In this document: positions 8,834 through 17,967 of the stretch, one piece after another
How positions within the stretch are numbered: position 1 is the first letter of the stretch
How the letters are laid out: the number at the start of each line of letters is the position of its first letter
Source: DATKPE01 sp033854175
Lineage (GTDB): Bacteria; Bacteroidota; Ignavibacteria; UBA10030; SZUA-254
NCBI GenBank assembly: GCA_033854175.1
Contig: JAWOKN010000004.1
Coordinates: 6,579 to 70,578 of the forward strand
Direction of reading: 5' to 3'
DNA: 64,000 nt
Notes under the pieces: generated by a model
Databases searched by the model: none
Told to the model about the DNA's origin: nothing
What the model saw: only the letters and a program-made list of their open reading frames with translations
Made by a program: the position numbers and the translations under genes

Positions 8834-9170
8834 CGATTTTGTCTCTTCAGAAGCAAACAACCAGTTGATATCGCCGGGGGAACAAATTGTTACACAACCA
8901 CACAGGAAATGAAATGCGAAATCGTGATGTTTATGCAGAATATACAAAAATTTTCCGCAACATCAAGCCACCCCGGGGGGTGGGATATCCCACCCGGAGT
9001 GGTCTGATCCCGCTTGGGAAGTGAAATTCATGGTTTTCGGGAAGTCATCCGCAAAGAACTGCCGAACCTGTCACTCTCTCCTCATTCCTCCCCGGCAAAG
9101 GGGGGCCTTGCCACACTCCGGGGGTGCGTGATCAAACGACGGTGCGTTACAGCACCCCGGTTCCGTACAC
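8834..9170. other. Intergenic region with strong inverted repeat
   Basis: About 340 bp without a gene between two minus-strand genes. It contains a long GC palindrome at 8969-9003, and further left-flank sequence at 9070-9160 with G-rich short inverted segments (GGTGC near 9160, GCACC near 9145 on the minus strand) that could form the 3' hairpin of the PDZ gene, though no T-tract follows. No coding potential seen. Confidence 0.6.
8969..9003. repeat. Large GC palindrome
   Basis: The centre GGGTGGGATATCCCACCC (8978-8995) is a perfect 18-bp palindrome, flanked by imperfect CCACCCC and GGAGTGG arms. It lies about 140 bp upstream of the M28 gene start (8833) and about 170 bp past the PDZ gene stop. 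It could be an operator or a hairpin between the two transcripts. Confidence 0.75.
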
Positions 9171-10193
9171 CTAAGACTGCCGGAAGGAGGACCGGGTTTC
9201 GGTCTGTCCACCCGATAACTTAACAAACGCTATCCTGATCCGCGAGGTCGCATCCTCCACCTTTTTCAGGATCTGCGATTTGAGGTCATGAATCGACTCC
9301 ATCATGTCATGCAGAAATTTTTTGGAGAATAGTTTCTCACCGATGCTCCGGGAGGAATGATCGGGACACAACGAAGGTGCGACCCCCGGCCGGATGACGG
9401 ATGCGTCATCGTCATCATCCTCTTCAACATGCAGCTTCAGGTTCACCTGTTTCCCCTTTCTGATGATCGTCAGATTCGCTTCATGATCCTTCGTATCACT
9501 GAGTCCACTGCTGAGGTCTTCAATATCCCTCACACTTTCATCACCAACCTTGACGATCACATCACCCGCCTTCACACCAGCCTTGTCTGCTTCGCTCCCG
9601 GACTCGACATCCGTGACGAGCAACCCGTGATGGTCTGGGGCCTCAAAATAATCAGCGAGCTGCTTCGACAACTCCTGGACTTCCATGCCGCTCATGGCAT
9701 TCTCACCGAACGATCTCCAGTGAAACCTCATGCGGGGTATTTTTGGCAACACGGGGGGTGTGAAGTTGAAACTGTAACTGTCAAGACCCCTGTCTTTTTT
9801 GAGTCTTGCGGTGAGCGTTTTATGTTCGGTCTTGCGGACAACCTCGATTTGTATGTCCGTTCCCGTCTTGGCTTTCCGGACCGCACGGACCAGATCGTCA
9901 CCATTTTCAATCTGCCTGTCACCAAACTTCACGATCACATCCCCCTCTTCGATGCCGGCTTTCTCCGCAGCGCTTTCATCCATCACATCGGTCACCAGTG
10001 CCCCCGAAGAGACTGAAAGATCTTTCTCCTTTTTGACATCCTGCGTGACATCCTGTATCATAACCCCCAGCCGGCCCCCCTGGACCAAACCCTCCAGATG
10101 CATCAAACTTCTTGACCGCTGAGCGTAGGAGGGGTTTTCAACTGTACAGAGGGCTGCAAGGAGGAAAAACAGCGCGAGCATTTTCCCTGACAT
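9171..10193 (-). CDS. Exported two-PDZ protein without protease domain
   Basis: 340-residue exported protein with a signal peptide cut near SYAQ. PDZ1 spans about residues 40-130 (GVMIQDVTQDV ... AGIEEGDVIVKFG). PDZ2 spans about 180-265 (GLLVTDVESGSEADKAGVKAGDVIVKVG). A run of five Asp follows, then a basic helical C-terminus. There is no trypsin-like or other catalytic domain, so it resembles a detached HtrA PDZ tandem and may be an adaptor for envelope proteases. I chose ATG 10193 because GAGGATG lies six bases upstream; the ATG at 10202 has GAGG directly abutting it, which is too close. Confidence 0.8.
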   Translation of the reverse strand: MSGKMLALFFLLAALCTVENPSYAQRSRSLMHLEGLVQGGRLGVMIQDVTQDVKKEKDLSVSSGALVTDVMDESAAEKAGIEEGDVIVKFGDRQIENGDDLVRAVRKAKTGTDIQIEVVRKTEHKTLTARLKKDRGLDSYSFNFTPPVLPKIPRMRFHWRSFGENAMSGMEVQELSKQLADYFEAPDHHGLLVTDVESGSEADKAGVKAGDVIVKVGDESVRDIEDLSSGLSDTKDHEANLTIIRKGKQVNLKLHVEEDDDDDASVIRPGVAPSLCPDHSSRSIGEKLFSKKFLHDMMESIHDLKSQILKKVEDATSRIRIAFVKLSGGQTETRSSFRQS

Positions 10194-10298
10194 AGTGTTC
10201 ATCCTCGTGAAAAAATGACGGTGAATGTGTGTTATACCGGTTAGACTTCCCCCGGGCGGAAATGGTTGACATGATGTAGGGAAGATCGCCTCAGGTTT

Positions 10299-10763
10299 TC
10301 AGAATATCTTCAGAAGTTGAGACGGTTTTTCACCTGAAACCATCCGTTCCTGAACGATAATCAACCCTTCCTTCTGGCCAGGCCAGACCAGCCGCTGAAC
10401 TGCATCCTGACAGGTAAACCAGCCAAACTCCGTGTGTTCAGCTGATAAACGGGGGGTGAGGCCGCTTTCAACCTGTGCCGCAAAAAGCGGAACAACATAG
10501 ATGCAATCGTTCGGGACATGGTAGAACGCGTTCACATGCGGGACAGTCCAGAAGTGCGACGGCCTGAAACCGGTTTCCTCGGATAATTCCCGCAATGCAC
10601 CTTCCACCGCCGTCTCCTTCCCCTCCAGGGAACCCGTGACATATTGCCATATCCCCGGATAAATTTTCTCATCCTCACGCCTCTTCAACAGGAGATATTC
10701 AGTCTGATCCATCTGAAATCGGAACACACACACTTCGATCATCGTTGATTGTACTTCCGGCAT
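10299..10763 (-). CDS. Nudix hydrolase
   Basis: 154-residue pyrophosphohydrolase. The Nudix box GX5EX7REUXEEXGU reads GSLEGKETAVEGALRELSEE plus TGF, complete with all acidic ligands. Overall similarity is to the dihydroneopterin triphosphate (NudB) type, but the substrate is not determinable by eye. AAAGGATG upstream supports the start at 10763. It is 16 bp downstream of an rRNA pseudouridine synthase on the same strand, so probably one operon. Confidence 0.9.
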   Translation of the reverse strand: MPEVQSTMIEVCVFRFQMDQTEYLLLKRREDEKIYPGIWQYVTGSLEGKETAVEGALRELSEETGFRPSHFWTVPHVNAFYHVPNDCIYVVPLFAAQVESGLTPRLSAEHTEFGWFTCQDAVQRLVWPGQKEGLIIVQERMVSGEKPSQLLKIF

Positions 10764-10779
10764 CGGGCATCCTTTCGTG

Positions 10780-11502
10780 TCATGGTGTTTGGAACATCCG
10801 GTCGATCTCCTCGTGTTTCAGGTACCGCCATTTCCCCTCCTCGAGACCTCTGAGGGTCAGTTTCCCCACCGCCGTTCTGCAGAGACCCTCAACGCGGTAC
10901 CCTGCAGCTTCAAACATCCGCCGCAGCTGCCTGTTTTTCCCCTCCTTGATCGTAACAGAGACTTTTCTTGCCCCGAGGATCTGAACCGACGCGGGCAAAA
11001 ACCTCTTCTGCCCGACCGACATCCCCGATTCAAACTTTTTCCCGTCCTCGTCCCGAAATTCCCTGTCCAGAATTACCTCGTAATGCTTGGGAACCTTCGT
11101 ATCGGGATTCGTCAGCTTCTCGCCCAAAACGGTATCATTCGTCAGCAGGAGAAGTCCGGAGCTTTCCTTGTCCAGACGACCGACAGGAAATAACCACTGC
11201 CCCAGCTCACCGAGGATGGTGTAGACAGTACTCCGCCCCCGCTCATCCGACCGCGTCGTGACAATCCCCGCCGGTTTGTTCATCATGATCACCACGCGGC
11301 GTCGGGGGACAACTGGGCGGCCCTCAACCTCTATCCGAACCTTTTCGGGGATGCACCGGAGGGAGGGATTCTGAACTCTTACGCCATCCACGGTCACGCG
11401 GCCCCGGCGGACCATCTCGAAGGCCTGCGACCGTGAACAATACCCAAGTTTGGAAAGAGCCCGGGCAATGCTGACTCTTCCCGGACGACGATGCTGTATC
11501 AT
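10780..11502 (-). CDS. RsuA/RluB-family pseudouridine synthase
   Basis: Converts a uridine in ribosomal RNA to pseudouridine. An S4 RNA-binding domain occupies about residues 8-60 (LSKLGYCSRSQAFEMVRRG). The catalytic domain has the active-site Asp in PVGRLDKESSGLLLLTND and the terminal GKNRQLRRMFEAAG motif of this family. I start at ATG 11502 (240 residues). The frame extends to 11583, but that extension is unlike the family. The 23S RluB type seems more likely than 16S RsuA because of length, but this is not certain. Confidence 0.92.
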   Translation of the reverse strand: MIQHRRPGRVSIARALSKLGYCSRSQAFEMVRRGRVTVDGVRVQNPSLRCIPEKVRIEVEGRPVVPRRRVVIMMNKPAGIVTTRSDERGRSTVYTILGELGQWLFPVGRLDKESSGLLLLTNDTVLGEKLTNPDTKVPKHYEVILDREFRDEDGKKFESGMSVGQKRFLPASVQILGARKVSVTIKEGKNRQLRRMFEAAGYRVEGLCRTAVGKLTLRGLEEGKWRYLKHEEIDRMFQTP

Positions 11503-11600
11503 AGAGGATCTTTGCACATGGAATATTGATCCATGTGCATCCAACCACCCGCCCATCCCCCTTCTCCCTAAACCGAACCGCACAGGCGGGAAGGAGTGTA

Positions 11601-12728
11601 TCAGGTGTTCAGGACAATCTCCTCGGGTTTTGTGAAGAGAAGATGGTCATGGAAATAATGCATCAGTAAAAACGACAGGACCACAATATAGTAGCACTGG
11701 TCAAATGAAAGGCCGAGCACCGGCTTGAGGTAGATCAGCACTGCGATCGTCAGAACTGCACAGGTCGTCAGACCCACATTAAAGAAATAGTACTGCCAGG
11801 TCTTGCCGGATTCCGATATCTTGTCGATAAACTTTGTGCCAATTTCTCCCTTCTCGTGCCGCAACCGGTTGATATAATAGGTCAGCCCGAGATATTGAAA
11901 CGAATGCCAGGTGTTGAATCCCTGGAAGGCGACATCGAGATTTTTAAACGCCGGGATGATCAATGCCACCACCGCGGTCACGGATATCAGCAGGATCTTC
12001 GGGTAATTCGCCGTCCCGGACCTGATCTCATTGATGGTTTTCCAGACGAACATGACCACGGATGCGACAAAGATCGCGCACACAAAATAGAAGAGATAAT
12101 CGGTCTTCAAAAATGAAGGGAAAAGGATCCTGTTCGAACCAATCATAAACTCATCATGAATGAATTTGTAGGTCGCAATCGGATAAAGTGCCGAAAAGAG
12201 GACGGCAAAATCGATCAGACGCGATGACAACCCCGAGGGCTGCGGCTGCCTTTTTGTATAACAATCGACGATGTACGAAGCCTGATGAATGATGTGAACC
12301 GATGCCCAGAAGAAGAACACCGTGATCAGCAGCCGGAACGCGTAGATTCCCAGGACAACCACCATCACCGGGATGAGCAGGGAGAAAAGGAGAAATGTCT
12401 TGTGCTGTTTTGTGAAATTCCGGTCCAGCGCCGTTCTCGTGTAAGTGGCGTACATATGAGGACCCCCGATAAAAAGCGCTATTAAACCGTTCACGAAGTT
12501 CCTGCTTGCATCCGCATCCCAGGTGAAATTCCATCCGACGGAGGAAAATATCGCATTCAGATAGGGTGATGCCTCGTTTGCGAGGTAATAGGCCAGGAAT
12601 GGTATCGGGACCAGAAACACACTCAGGCTGATAAACGCCAAATCCCACCCTTTGCTCCGCAACCACAATCCTTCTGAAACCAGGCCTGCACGGGAATCGA
12701 TCGCCATTTCATACGTTGAATTCGTCAT
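11601..12728 (-). CDS. Multi-pass membrane protein with histidine motifs, function unknown
   Basis: 375 residues with about nine or ten hydrophobic segments and no signal peptide. Histidines recur at membrane borders: GGPHMYATYTRT near residue 90, HIIHQASYI near 140, NTWHSFQYLG near 275, and HYFHDH near 360. This spacing of H, HxxH and HxxxH motifs is like that of membrane di-iron hydroxylases, desaturases and Brp/Blh-type carotene oxygenases, but none of their exact signatures is present. I do not recognise the family. It has its own TTGACA/TATTTT promoter. A catalytic metal site is inference. Confidence 0.8.
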   Translation of the reverse strand: MTNSTYEMAIDSRAGLVSEGLWLRSKGWDLAFISLSVFLVPIPFLAYYLANEASPYLNAIFSSVGWNFTWDADASRNFVNGLIALFIGGPHMYATYTRTALDRNFTKQHKTFLLFSLLIPVMVVVLGIYAFRLLITVFFFWASVHIIHQASYIVDCYTKRQPQPSGLSSRLIDFAVLFSALYPIATYKFIHDEFMIGSNRILFPSFLKTDYLFYFVCAIFVASVVMFVWKTINEIRSGTANYPKILLISVTAVVALIIPAFKNLDVAFQGFNTWHSFQYLGLTYYINRLRHEKGEIGTKFIDKISESGKTWQYYFFNVGLTTCAVLTIAVLIYLKPVLGLSFDQCYYIVVLSFLLMHYFHDHLLFTKPEEIVLNT

Positions 12729-12790
12729 GCTCTCTCGAGGAAGAACGTTCGTTGTTGGGAATGTGTGATGACAAACGCCAAATTCTTTTA

Positions 12791-12819
12791 AAAATAGAAA
12801 ATTTTAGGGAGAGTGTCAA
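12791..12819 (-). promoter_or_regulatory. Promoter of the histidine-rich membrane protein
   Basis: On the minus strand -35 TTGACA (12814-12819), a 17-bp spacer and -10 TATTTT (12791-12796). The predicted transcript start is near 12784, leaving a leader of about 56 nt. Confidence 0.75.
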
Positions 12820-12834
12820 GAAATGCGCCTGGAA

Positions 12835-14640
12835 TCATTCGTACATCCGCTCGATGAGGTGCTTGTACCGTTCCTCGACGATTTTCCTGCGCACCTTGAG
12901 GGAGGGGGTGATTTCACCCTCCTCGATCGTCAACGGATGATCGAGGATGACGAACTTTCTGACCCGCTCATAGCTGGCCAGGTCCTGCTGGAGCTTGTTC
13001 AGCTCCCGCTCATAATGACGGAATATTTTTTCATGACCGACCATCGCAGCAAGATTATCGGTGGAAATGCCCATTTCCCCTGCCACCTCCCGGACTGCAT
13101 CGAAGTTGGGTACGATGAGCGCCGAGAGAAAACTCCTCCCGTCACCAACCAGAACGAACTGATCGACCAGGTAATGCTGCAGAAAAAGGTTTTCAATCCG
13201 CTGCGGGGCGATATTTTTACCTCCCGAACTGACGAAGAGGTTCTTCTTCCGGTCCGTGACAATGAGAAAGCCTTCCGAGTCGATCATCCCGATATCACCG
13301 GTGTGGAGCCAGCCCTCAGGATCGATCACTTCCCGTGTTGACGGTTCATCATGCCAGTACCCCTTCATGACGCCGGGCCCCCTGACCAGAATTTCGCTGT
13401 CGGGCGCGATGTTCACCTCGACAGTGGGAAGCGGTATGCCGACTGTTCCGAACTTGTACTTCTCGAGCCTGTTGAAACTGATCACGGGCGAGGCCTCGCT
13501 CAGACCATATCCCTCGAGGATGAGGATGCCGCTTGCTTCAAAAAATTCTCCCAGCGCAGGATCCAGCGCGGCACCCCCGGAGATGAAAAACCGAATTCTC
13601 CCCCCCGTCCGTTCACGGATTTTCCCCAACACGAGTTTGTCCGCGAGCCGGTAGGCGAGAACATCCCAGACCGGTACGCGGCCCCGCCGATGTCGCCGGT
13701 GATACCGTTTACCGACCGTGACCGAGATCTGGAAAATTTTCCGGCGTAGATAGGGCAGACGATTGACTTTCCGTGTCACACGCTGGTACATTTTCTCAAA
13801 CAACCGCGGCACGGCAGTAATGACCGTCGGCCGTATTTCGAGCATATTGTCTATGACCTTGTCAACACTTTCCGCATATGCGATATCAACACCGCAGGCC
13901 ATTGCAGTGTAGTAACCTGCCATTTTTTCGTACGAATGGCAGAGGGGCAAAAACGAAAGAATGGTGTCGGATTCGTTGAAGGCAATGGAGTCGGCGGAGG
14001 CGGTGATGTTACTCACGAGATTTCCGTGCGTCAACATAACGCCTTTCGGAGTCCCGGTTGTACCCGACGTATAGATGAGCGTGAGCAAATCGGCAGGCAC
14101 CGTTTTTTTCTTTTCGTCAGCTAAAAACCGGGGATGGCAGCTCCGGAAAATTTTCCCCTCATCCAGCACCCGGTGCAACGGTATGAAGGCAGGATCGGGG
14201 TGACCCTCTTCAGAAAAGTAGATGACGTTCTTCAACGACGGAAGGTGCTCCCTCACCCGAGTGATTTTTTTTACGAGCACCGGATTGGAGACAAGGACGT
14301 ATTCGACCCCTGCATCCCGGAAAATATACTCAATCTGTTTGGCCGAAAGCGTCGGATAAACGGGAACATTGACCGCACCGAGATGCATGATCGCAAAATC
14401 GGCCATGACCCACTCGGGACGGTTTTCCGATATCAGACCAATCCGGTCATTGCGCCGTACACCGAGTGATGCCAGACCGCATGCGAGATCCTCCACCCGG
14501 GACTGAAGCTCTCTGTATCTCATTCCCCGGTAGGAACCGTCGGATTTGGAGCGAAGGACGCACCGGTCGCTATCCCCGTACCGGTCCATCAAACGGTCGA
14601 ACATCTCGAGAAGCGTCTGAAATTCAACGACGGTTGACAC
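12835..14640 (-). CDS. Long-chain acyl-CoA synthetase (AMP-forming)
   Basis: 601-residue ANL-superfamily ligase that activates fatty acids with ATP and CoA, peripheral to the inner membrane. The phosphate loop is YTSGTTGTPKGVMLTHGN, the A5 motif GYGLSEASPVIS, the A7 motif LHTGDIG, and the hinge plus A8 motif DRKKNLFVSSGGKN. It belongs to the FadD15/LACS-like subgroup with a long linker. The start is GTG at 14640; a -10 like TATAAT (minus strand, just below 14701) lies upstream, with no good -35. Substrate chain length is inferred. Confidence 0.93.
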   Translation of the reverse strand: MSTVVEFQTLLEMFDRLMDRYGDSDRCVLRSKSDGSYRGMRYRELQSRVEDLACGLASLGVRRNDRIGLISENRPEWVMADFAIMHLGAVNVPVYPTLSAKQIEYIFRDAGVEYVLVSNPVLVKKITRVREHLPSLKNVIYFSEEGHPDPAFIPLHRVLDEGKIFRSCHPRFLADEKKKTVPADLLTLIYTSGTTGTPKGVMLTHGNLVSNITASADSIAFNESDTILSFLPLCHSYEKMAGYYTAMACGVDIAYAESVDKVIDNMLEIRPTVITAVPRLFEKMYQRVTRKVNRLPYLRRKIFQISVTVGKRYHRRHRRGRVPVWDVLAYRLADKLVLGKIRERTGGRIRFFISGGAALDPALGEFFEASGILILEGYGLSEASPVISFNRLEKYKFGTVGIPLPTVEVNIAPDSEILVRGPGVMKGYWHDEPSTREVIDPEGWLHTGDIGMIDSEGFLIVTDRKKNLFVSSGGKNIAPQRIENLFLQHYLVDQFVLVGDGRSFLSALIVPNFDAVREVAGEMGISTDNLAAMVGHEKIFRHYERELNKLQQDLASYERVRKFVILDHPLTIEEGEITPSLKVRRKIVEERYKHLIERMYE

Positions 14641-15114
14641 TATGATAACCCCAGGCCAGATTTCATCTATACATTGACTGAGAATTTCCTTAAATTATAA
14701 CATGACGGTAAGAAAAGCAATGGCATCCGTCTAAGCTATTGTCAAATATAAGGATGACTTCCATCAAAAGGATACCTCCGTGCAGGGCGGCTGTTCAAAA
14801 GGTCCCGTTCGTACTGATTTTCAAGGCATCCGCCCGGATACCTCCGGAGCATCTGCAATGAATGTCGTGCATTCAGAAATTTTTTTCATTTTTAACTTGA
14901 CTTCTTATCTGCAACTGTATATATTTCCAACCAATGTCCCCGCTGGTGAGGGATCTGACGGTTGGTATGCAATCCGGACTCCCGACACCGAAAAGATCCG
15001 GTTTACTCAAAATACACTGTTCCCCAAAAGACGATTTCCGGTTTCCGGCGGGGAGTTATTTTCTGACATCATAAGTTTTTTTTCTAGGTCGCACAAATCA
15101 AAAGGAGGAGACGA
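14641..15114. other. Divergent intergenic region upstream of nrdJ
   Basis: About 470 bp between divergent genes. It carries the nrdJ promoter at 14897-14925 and a 185-nt nrdJ leader. I saw no NrdR box pair and no match to the conserved cobalamin riboswitch box in the leader. A short open frame from 14780 overlaps the promoter and lacks a ribosome binding site, so I do not call it. Confidence 0.6.
14897..14925 (+). promoter_or_regulatory. Promoter of nrdJ
   Basis: -35 TTGACT (14897-14902), 17-bp spacer, -10 TATATT (14920-14925). The transcript would start near 14932, about 183 nt before the nrdJ ATG. Confidence 0.75.
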
Positions 15115-17862
15115 ATGGCAAATCCCGAAATAACGATCCTCGGAGGGACAGATTCATCGGCAACCCCACGGGCCGAACAGAAGCTCCAGCGCAAGGGTCT
15201 GACCTTCCGACGCTATTACACCAAACCCGGGGTCCATCCCTTCGATGAGATTGAGTGGGAGCTGCGGACGGCGGTCATCAGCAACGAAAAGGGGGAAACG
15301 ATCTTCGAGCAGAAGGACGTCGAGGTACCCAAGCCGTGGTCCCTGACCGCGACCAATGTGGTCGTGTCGAAATATTTCCACGGCAAGATGGGCACCCCCG
15401 ACCGGGAAACGAGCGTCCGGCAGCTCATCGACCGTGTGGCGCGTACGATGACCACATGGGGTCGCAGCGGCGGATACTTCAACACCGAAAACGATGCTGA
15501 GACGTTTTATGCCGAACTGGTCTACCTCCTTGTCCATCAGTACATGTCGTTCAACAGCCCGGTATGGTTCAATGTCGGCATTGAAGAAAAACCCCAGTGT
15601 TCCGCATGTTTTATCAATTCCGTTGAAGACACGATGGAATCCATCCTCGAACTCGCACGAACAGAAGGAAGGTTGTTCAAGTGGGGCTCAGGGACAGGTT
15701 CCAATCTGTCAACCCTCCGCTCTTCCAAGGAAGGTCTGTCGGGCGGTGGCACCGCTTCTGGTCCGGTTTCATTTATGCGGGGGTACGATGCATTTGCCGG
15801 CGTCATCAAATCGGGCGGGAAGACCAGACGTGCCGCGAAAATGGTCATCCTCAATGCCGACCATCCCGACATCATGGATTTTATCCACTGCAAGGCCGAA
15901 GAGGAGAAAAAGGCGTGGGCGCTGATCGATGTGGGGTACGACGGAGGTTTTAATGTACCGGGCGGAGCATACGACTCCGTATTTTATCAGAACGCGAACC
16001 ATTCCGTCCGCGTCACCGACGATTTCATGCGAGCCGTCGTCGACGACAAGGCATGGTCAACCAAGGCACTCACCGACGGAAGGGTGATGGAAACGTTCCG
16101 CGCACGGGAGATGCTGAACGACATGGCCGAGGCCGCGTGGATATGCGGCGATCCGGGGATTCAATTCCACACAACGATCAACAACTGGCATACGTGCTCG
16201 AGTACAGCCCCGATTCATTCGTCAAATCCATGCAGCGAGTATATGTTCCTCGACGATTCTGCATGCAATCTGGCTTCGCTCAACATGATGAAGTTCCGGA
16301 CGGAGGACGGGGAGTTCGACATCGAATCGTTCTGCTACGCTGTCAGCATTACCATCACGGCACAGGAGATCGAGGTCGATAATGCAAGCTACCCGACACC
16401 CAAGATCGCCCAGAACAGCCACGATTATCGCCCCCTCGGTCTGGGATATGCGAACCTCGGCGCACTCCTCATGGCCCGTGGCCTCCCCTACGACAGCGAG
16501 GAGGGACGCGCGTATGCTTCCGCGGTCACAGCCCTGATGTGCGGTCAGGCCTACCGGCAGTCCGCACTGATCGCAAAAGAAATGGGTCCTTTCGGCGGTT
16601 TCCAGAAAAACCGCGAACCGATGATGCGTGTCATGAAGATGCACGGGCTCGCGGCCGACAGAATTGAGGACCGGTATGTCCCGGGCGATCTTCTTACGGC
16701 CGCCCGCAAGGTCTGGGACGACGTCTATGCCATCGGACGGGAGTACGGGTTCAGAAATTCCCAGACAACCGTCCTCGCCCCCACCGGAACGATCGGCTTC
16801 ATGATGGACTGCGATACGACGGGCGTGGAACCCGATATCGCCCTGGTGAAATATAAAAAACTGGTCGGCGGCGGGTTTCTCAAGATCGTGAATCAAACCG
16901 TCCCTCTGGCCCTGAAGCAACTCGGATATATCGACGAGCAGATTGAACACATTACAGCCTATATCGACAAAAACGATACGATCGAAGGTGCACCCCACCT
17001 GAAAGAGGCCCACCTGCCCGTTTTTGACTGTGCATTTAAACCCGCGCGCGGAACCCGCTCGATCCATTACAACGGCCATATAAAAATGATGGCCGCGGTG
17101 CAACCGTATATCTCGGGGGCAATATCCAAAACCGTGAACATGCCCAACGATGTCACACCGGAGGACATCAGCAGAACCTATATCGAGGCGTGGCGCTTGG
17201 GGCTCAAGGCCCTCGCCATTTACCGCGACGGGTGTAAACGCACGCAACCCCTGAATACCAGTATGGACCAAATGAGCACCCCTTCAGGGCAGCGCGTCAT
17301 CCGGCGGCGCCTGCCGGACGAACGACAGGCGATCACCCACAAATTTTCCATCGCCGGTCACGAGGGCTATATCACCGTCGGCCTGTACGAGGACGGTACA
17401 CCGGGGGAAATTTTCATCACGATGTCGAAGGAAGGCTCCACGATATCGGGTCTTATGGATGCGTTCGCAACGTCCGTCTCCATGGCCCTGCAATACGGAG
17501 TGCCGCTGCGGGTCCTGGTCGAAAAATTCTCCCACATGCGGTTTGAACCGAGCGGATTTACCAACAACAAGGATATCCCGATCGCGAAGTCGATCCTGGA
17601 TTACATCTTCCGATGGCTGGCCAAGAAGTTTCTCCCCCCGGAGGACCTGCCCCGCCCGCCGGAGGAGAATGGTGAACTGGCAGCTCCGAGAATTCTCGGG
17701 AAGACCGGGATTCTCACCGCGCAATCACGTGAACAGACCGAACACGTCGTCTACCAGGCGCAATCGGATGCACCTCCCTGCCATACCTGCGGCAGCATCA
17801 TGGTCCGCAGCGGGAGCTGTTATAAGTGCGCGAATTGCGGGGAAACATCAGGCTGCTCGTGA
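15115..17862 (+). CDS. nrdJ: Adenosylcobalamin-dependent ribonucleotide reductase (class II)
   Basis: Makes deoxyribonucleotides from ribonucleotides using a B12-derived radical, independent of oxygen. Of 915 residues, the first catalytic region is FNSPVWFNVGI followed by CSACFINSVEDTMESI. The finger-loop radical Cys lies in SNPCSEYMFLDDSACNLAS (about residues 369-388). The C-terminal tail has CHTCG and CYKCANCG, the redox-active or zinc-ribbon cysteines of B12 reductases. AAGGAGGAG precedes the ATG. It is alone in its transcript, with its own promoter and terminator. No class I nrdAB is in the window. The enzyme implies a supply of adenosylcobalamin. Confidence 0.97.
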   Translation: MANPEITILGGTDSSATPRAEQKLQRKGLTFRRYYTKPGVHPFDEIEWELRTAVISNEKGETIFEQKDVEVPKPWSLTATNVVVSKYFHGKMGTPDRETSVRQLIDRVARTMTTWGRSGGYFNTENDAETFYAELVYLLVHQYMSFNSPVWFNVGIEEKPQCSACFINSVEDTMESILELARTEGRLFKWGSGTGSNLSTLRSSKEGLSGGGTASGPVSFMRGYDAFAGVIKSGGKTRRAAKMVILNADHPDIMDFIHCKAEEEKKAWALIDVGYDGGFNVPGGAYDSVFYQNANHSVRVTDDFMRAVVDDKAWSTKALTDGRVMETFRAREMLNDMAEAAWICGDPGIQFHTTINNWHTCSSTAPIHSSNPCSEYMFLDDSACNLASLNMMKFRTEDGEFDIESFCYAVSITITAQEIEVDNASYPTPKIAQNSHDYRPLGLGYANLGALLMARGLPYDSEEGRAYASAVTALMCGQAYRQSALIAKEMGPFGGFQKNREPMMRVMKMHGLAADRIEDRYVPGDLLTAARKVWDDVYAIGREYGFRNSQTTVLAPTGTIGFMMDCDTTGVEPDIALVKYKKLVGGGFLKIVNQTVPLALKQLGYIDEQIEHITAYIDKNDTIEGAPHLKEAHLPVFDCAFKPARGTRSIHYNGHIKMMAAVQPYISGAISKTVNMPNDVTPEDISRTYIEAWRLGLKALAIYRDGCKRTQPLNTSMDQMSTPSGQRVIRRRLPDERQAITHKFSIAGHEGYITVGLYEDGTPGEIFITMSKEGSTISGLMDAFATSVSMALQYGVPLRVLVEKFSHMRFEPSGFTNNKDIPIAKSILDYIFRWLAKKFLPPEDLPRPPEENGELAAPRILGKTGILTAQSREQTEHVVYQAQSDAPPCHTCGSIMVRSGSCYKCANCGETSGCS

Positions 17863-17904
17863 TGTGACAAAGATGATTTGTCGTTCTTTGTATCGATGTC
17901 TATC

Positions 17905-17938
17905 GGCACGCTCATCAGACGGGGCGTGCCTCTTTTTT
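17905..17938 (+). terminator. Rho-independent terminator of nrdJ
   Basis: Stem GGCACGC (17905-17911) and GCGTGCC (17924-17930) followed by TCTTTTTTC, 43 bp after the nrdJ stop. Confidence 0.9.
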
Positions 17939-17967
17939 CATCCTCACGATTAAAGGATCAAGGAATC

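Noticed and set aside
14926..15114. Cobalamin riboswitch before the B12-dependent reductase
   Set aside because: I could not find the conserved riboswitch box or a matching hairpin set; only a covariance search would settle it.
14780..15133. 117-codon open frame upstream of nrdJ
   Set aside because: Overlaps the nrdJ promoter and ribosome binding site, has no Shine-Dalgarno of its own and overlaps the nrdJ start.
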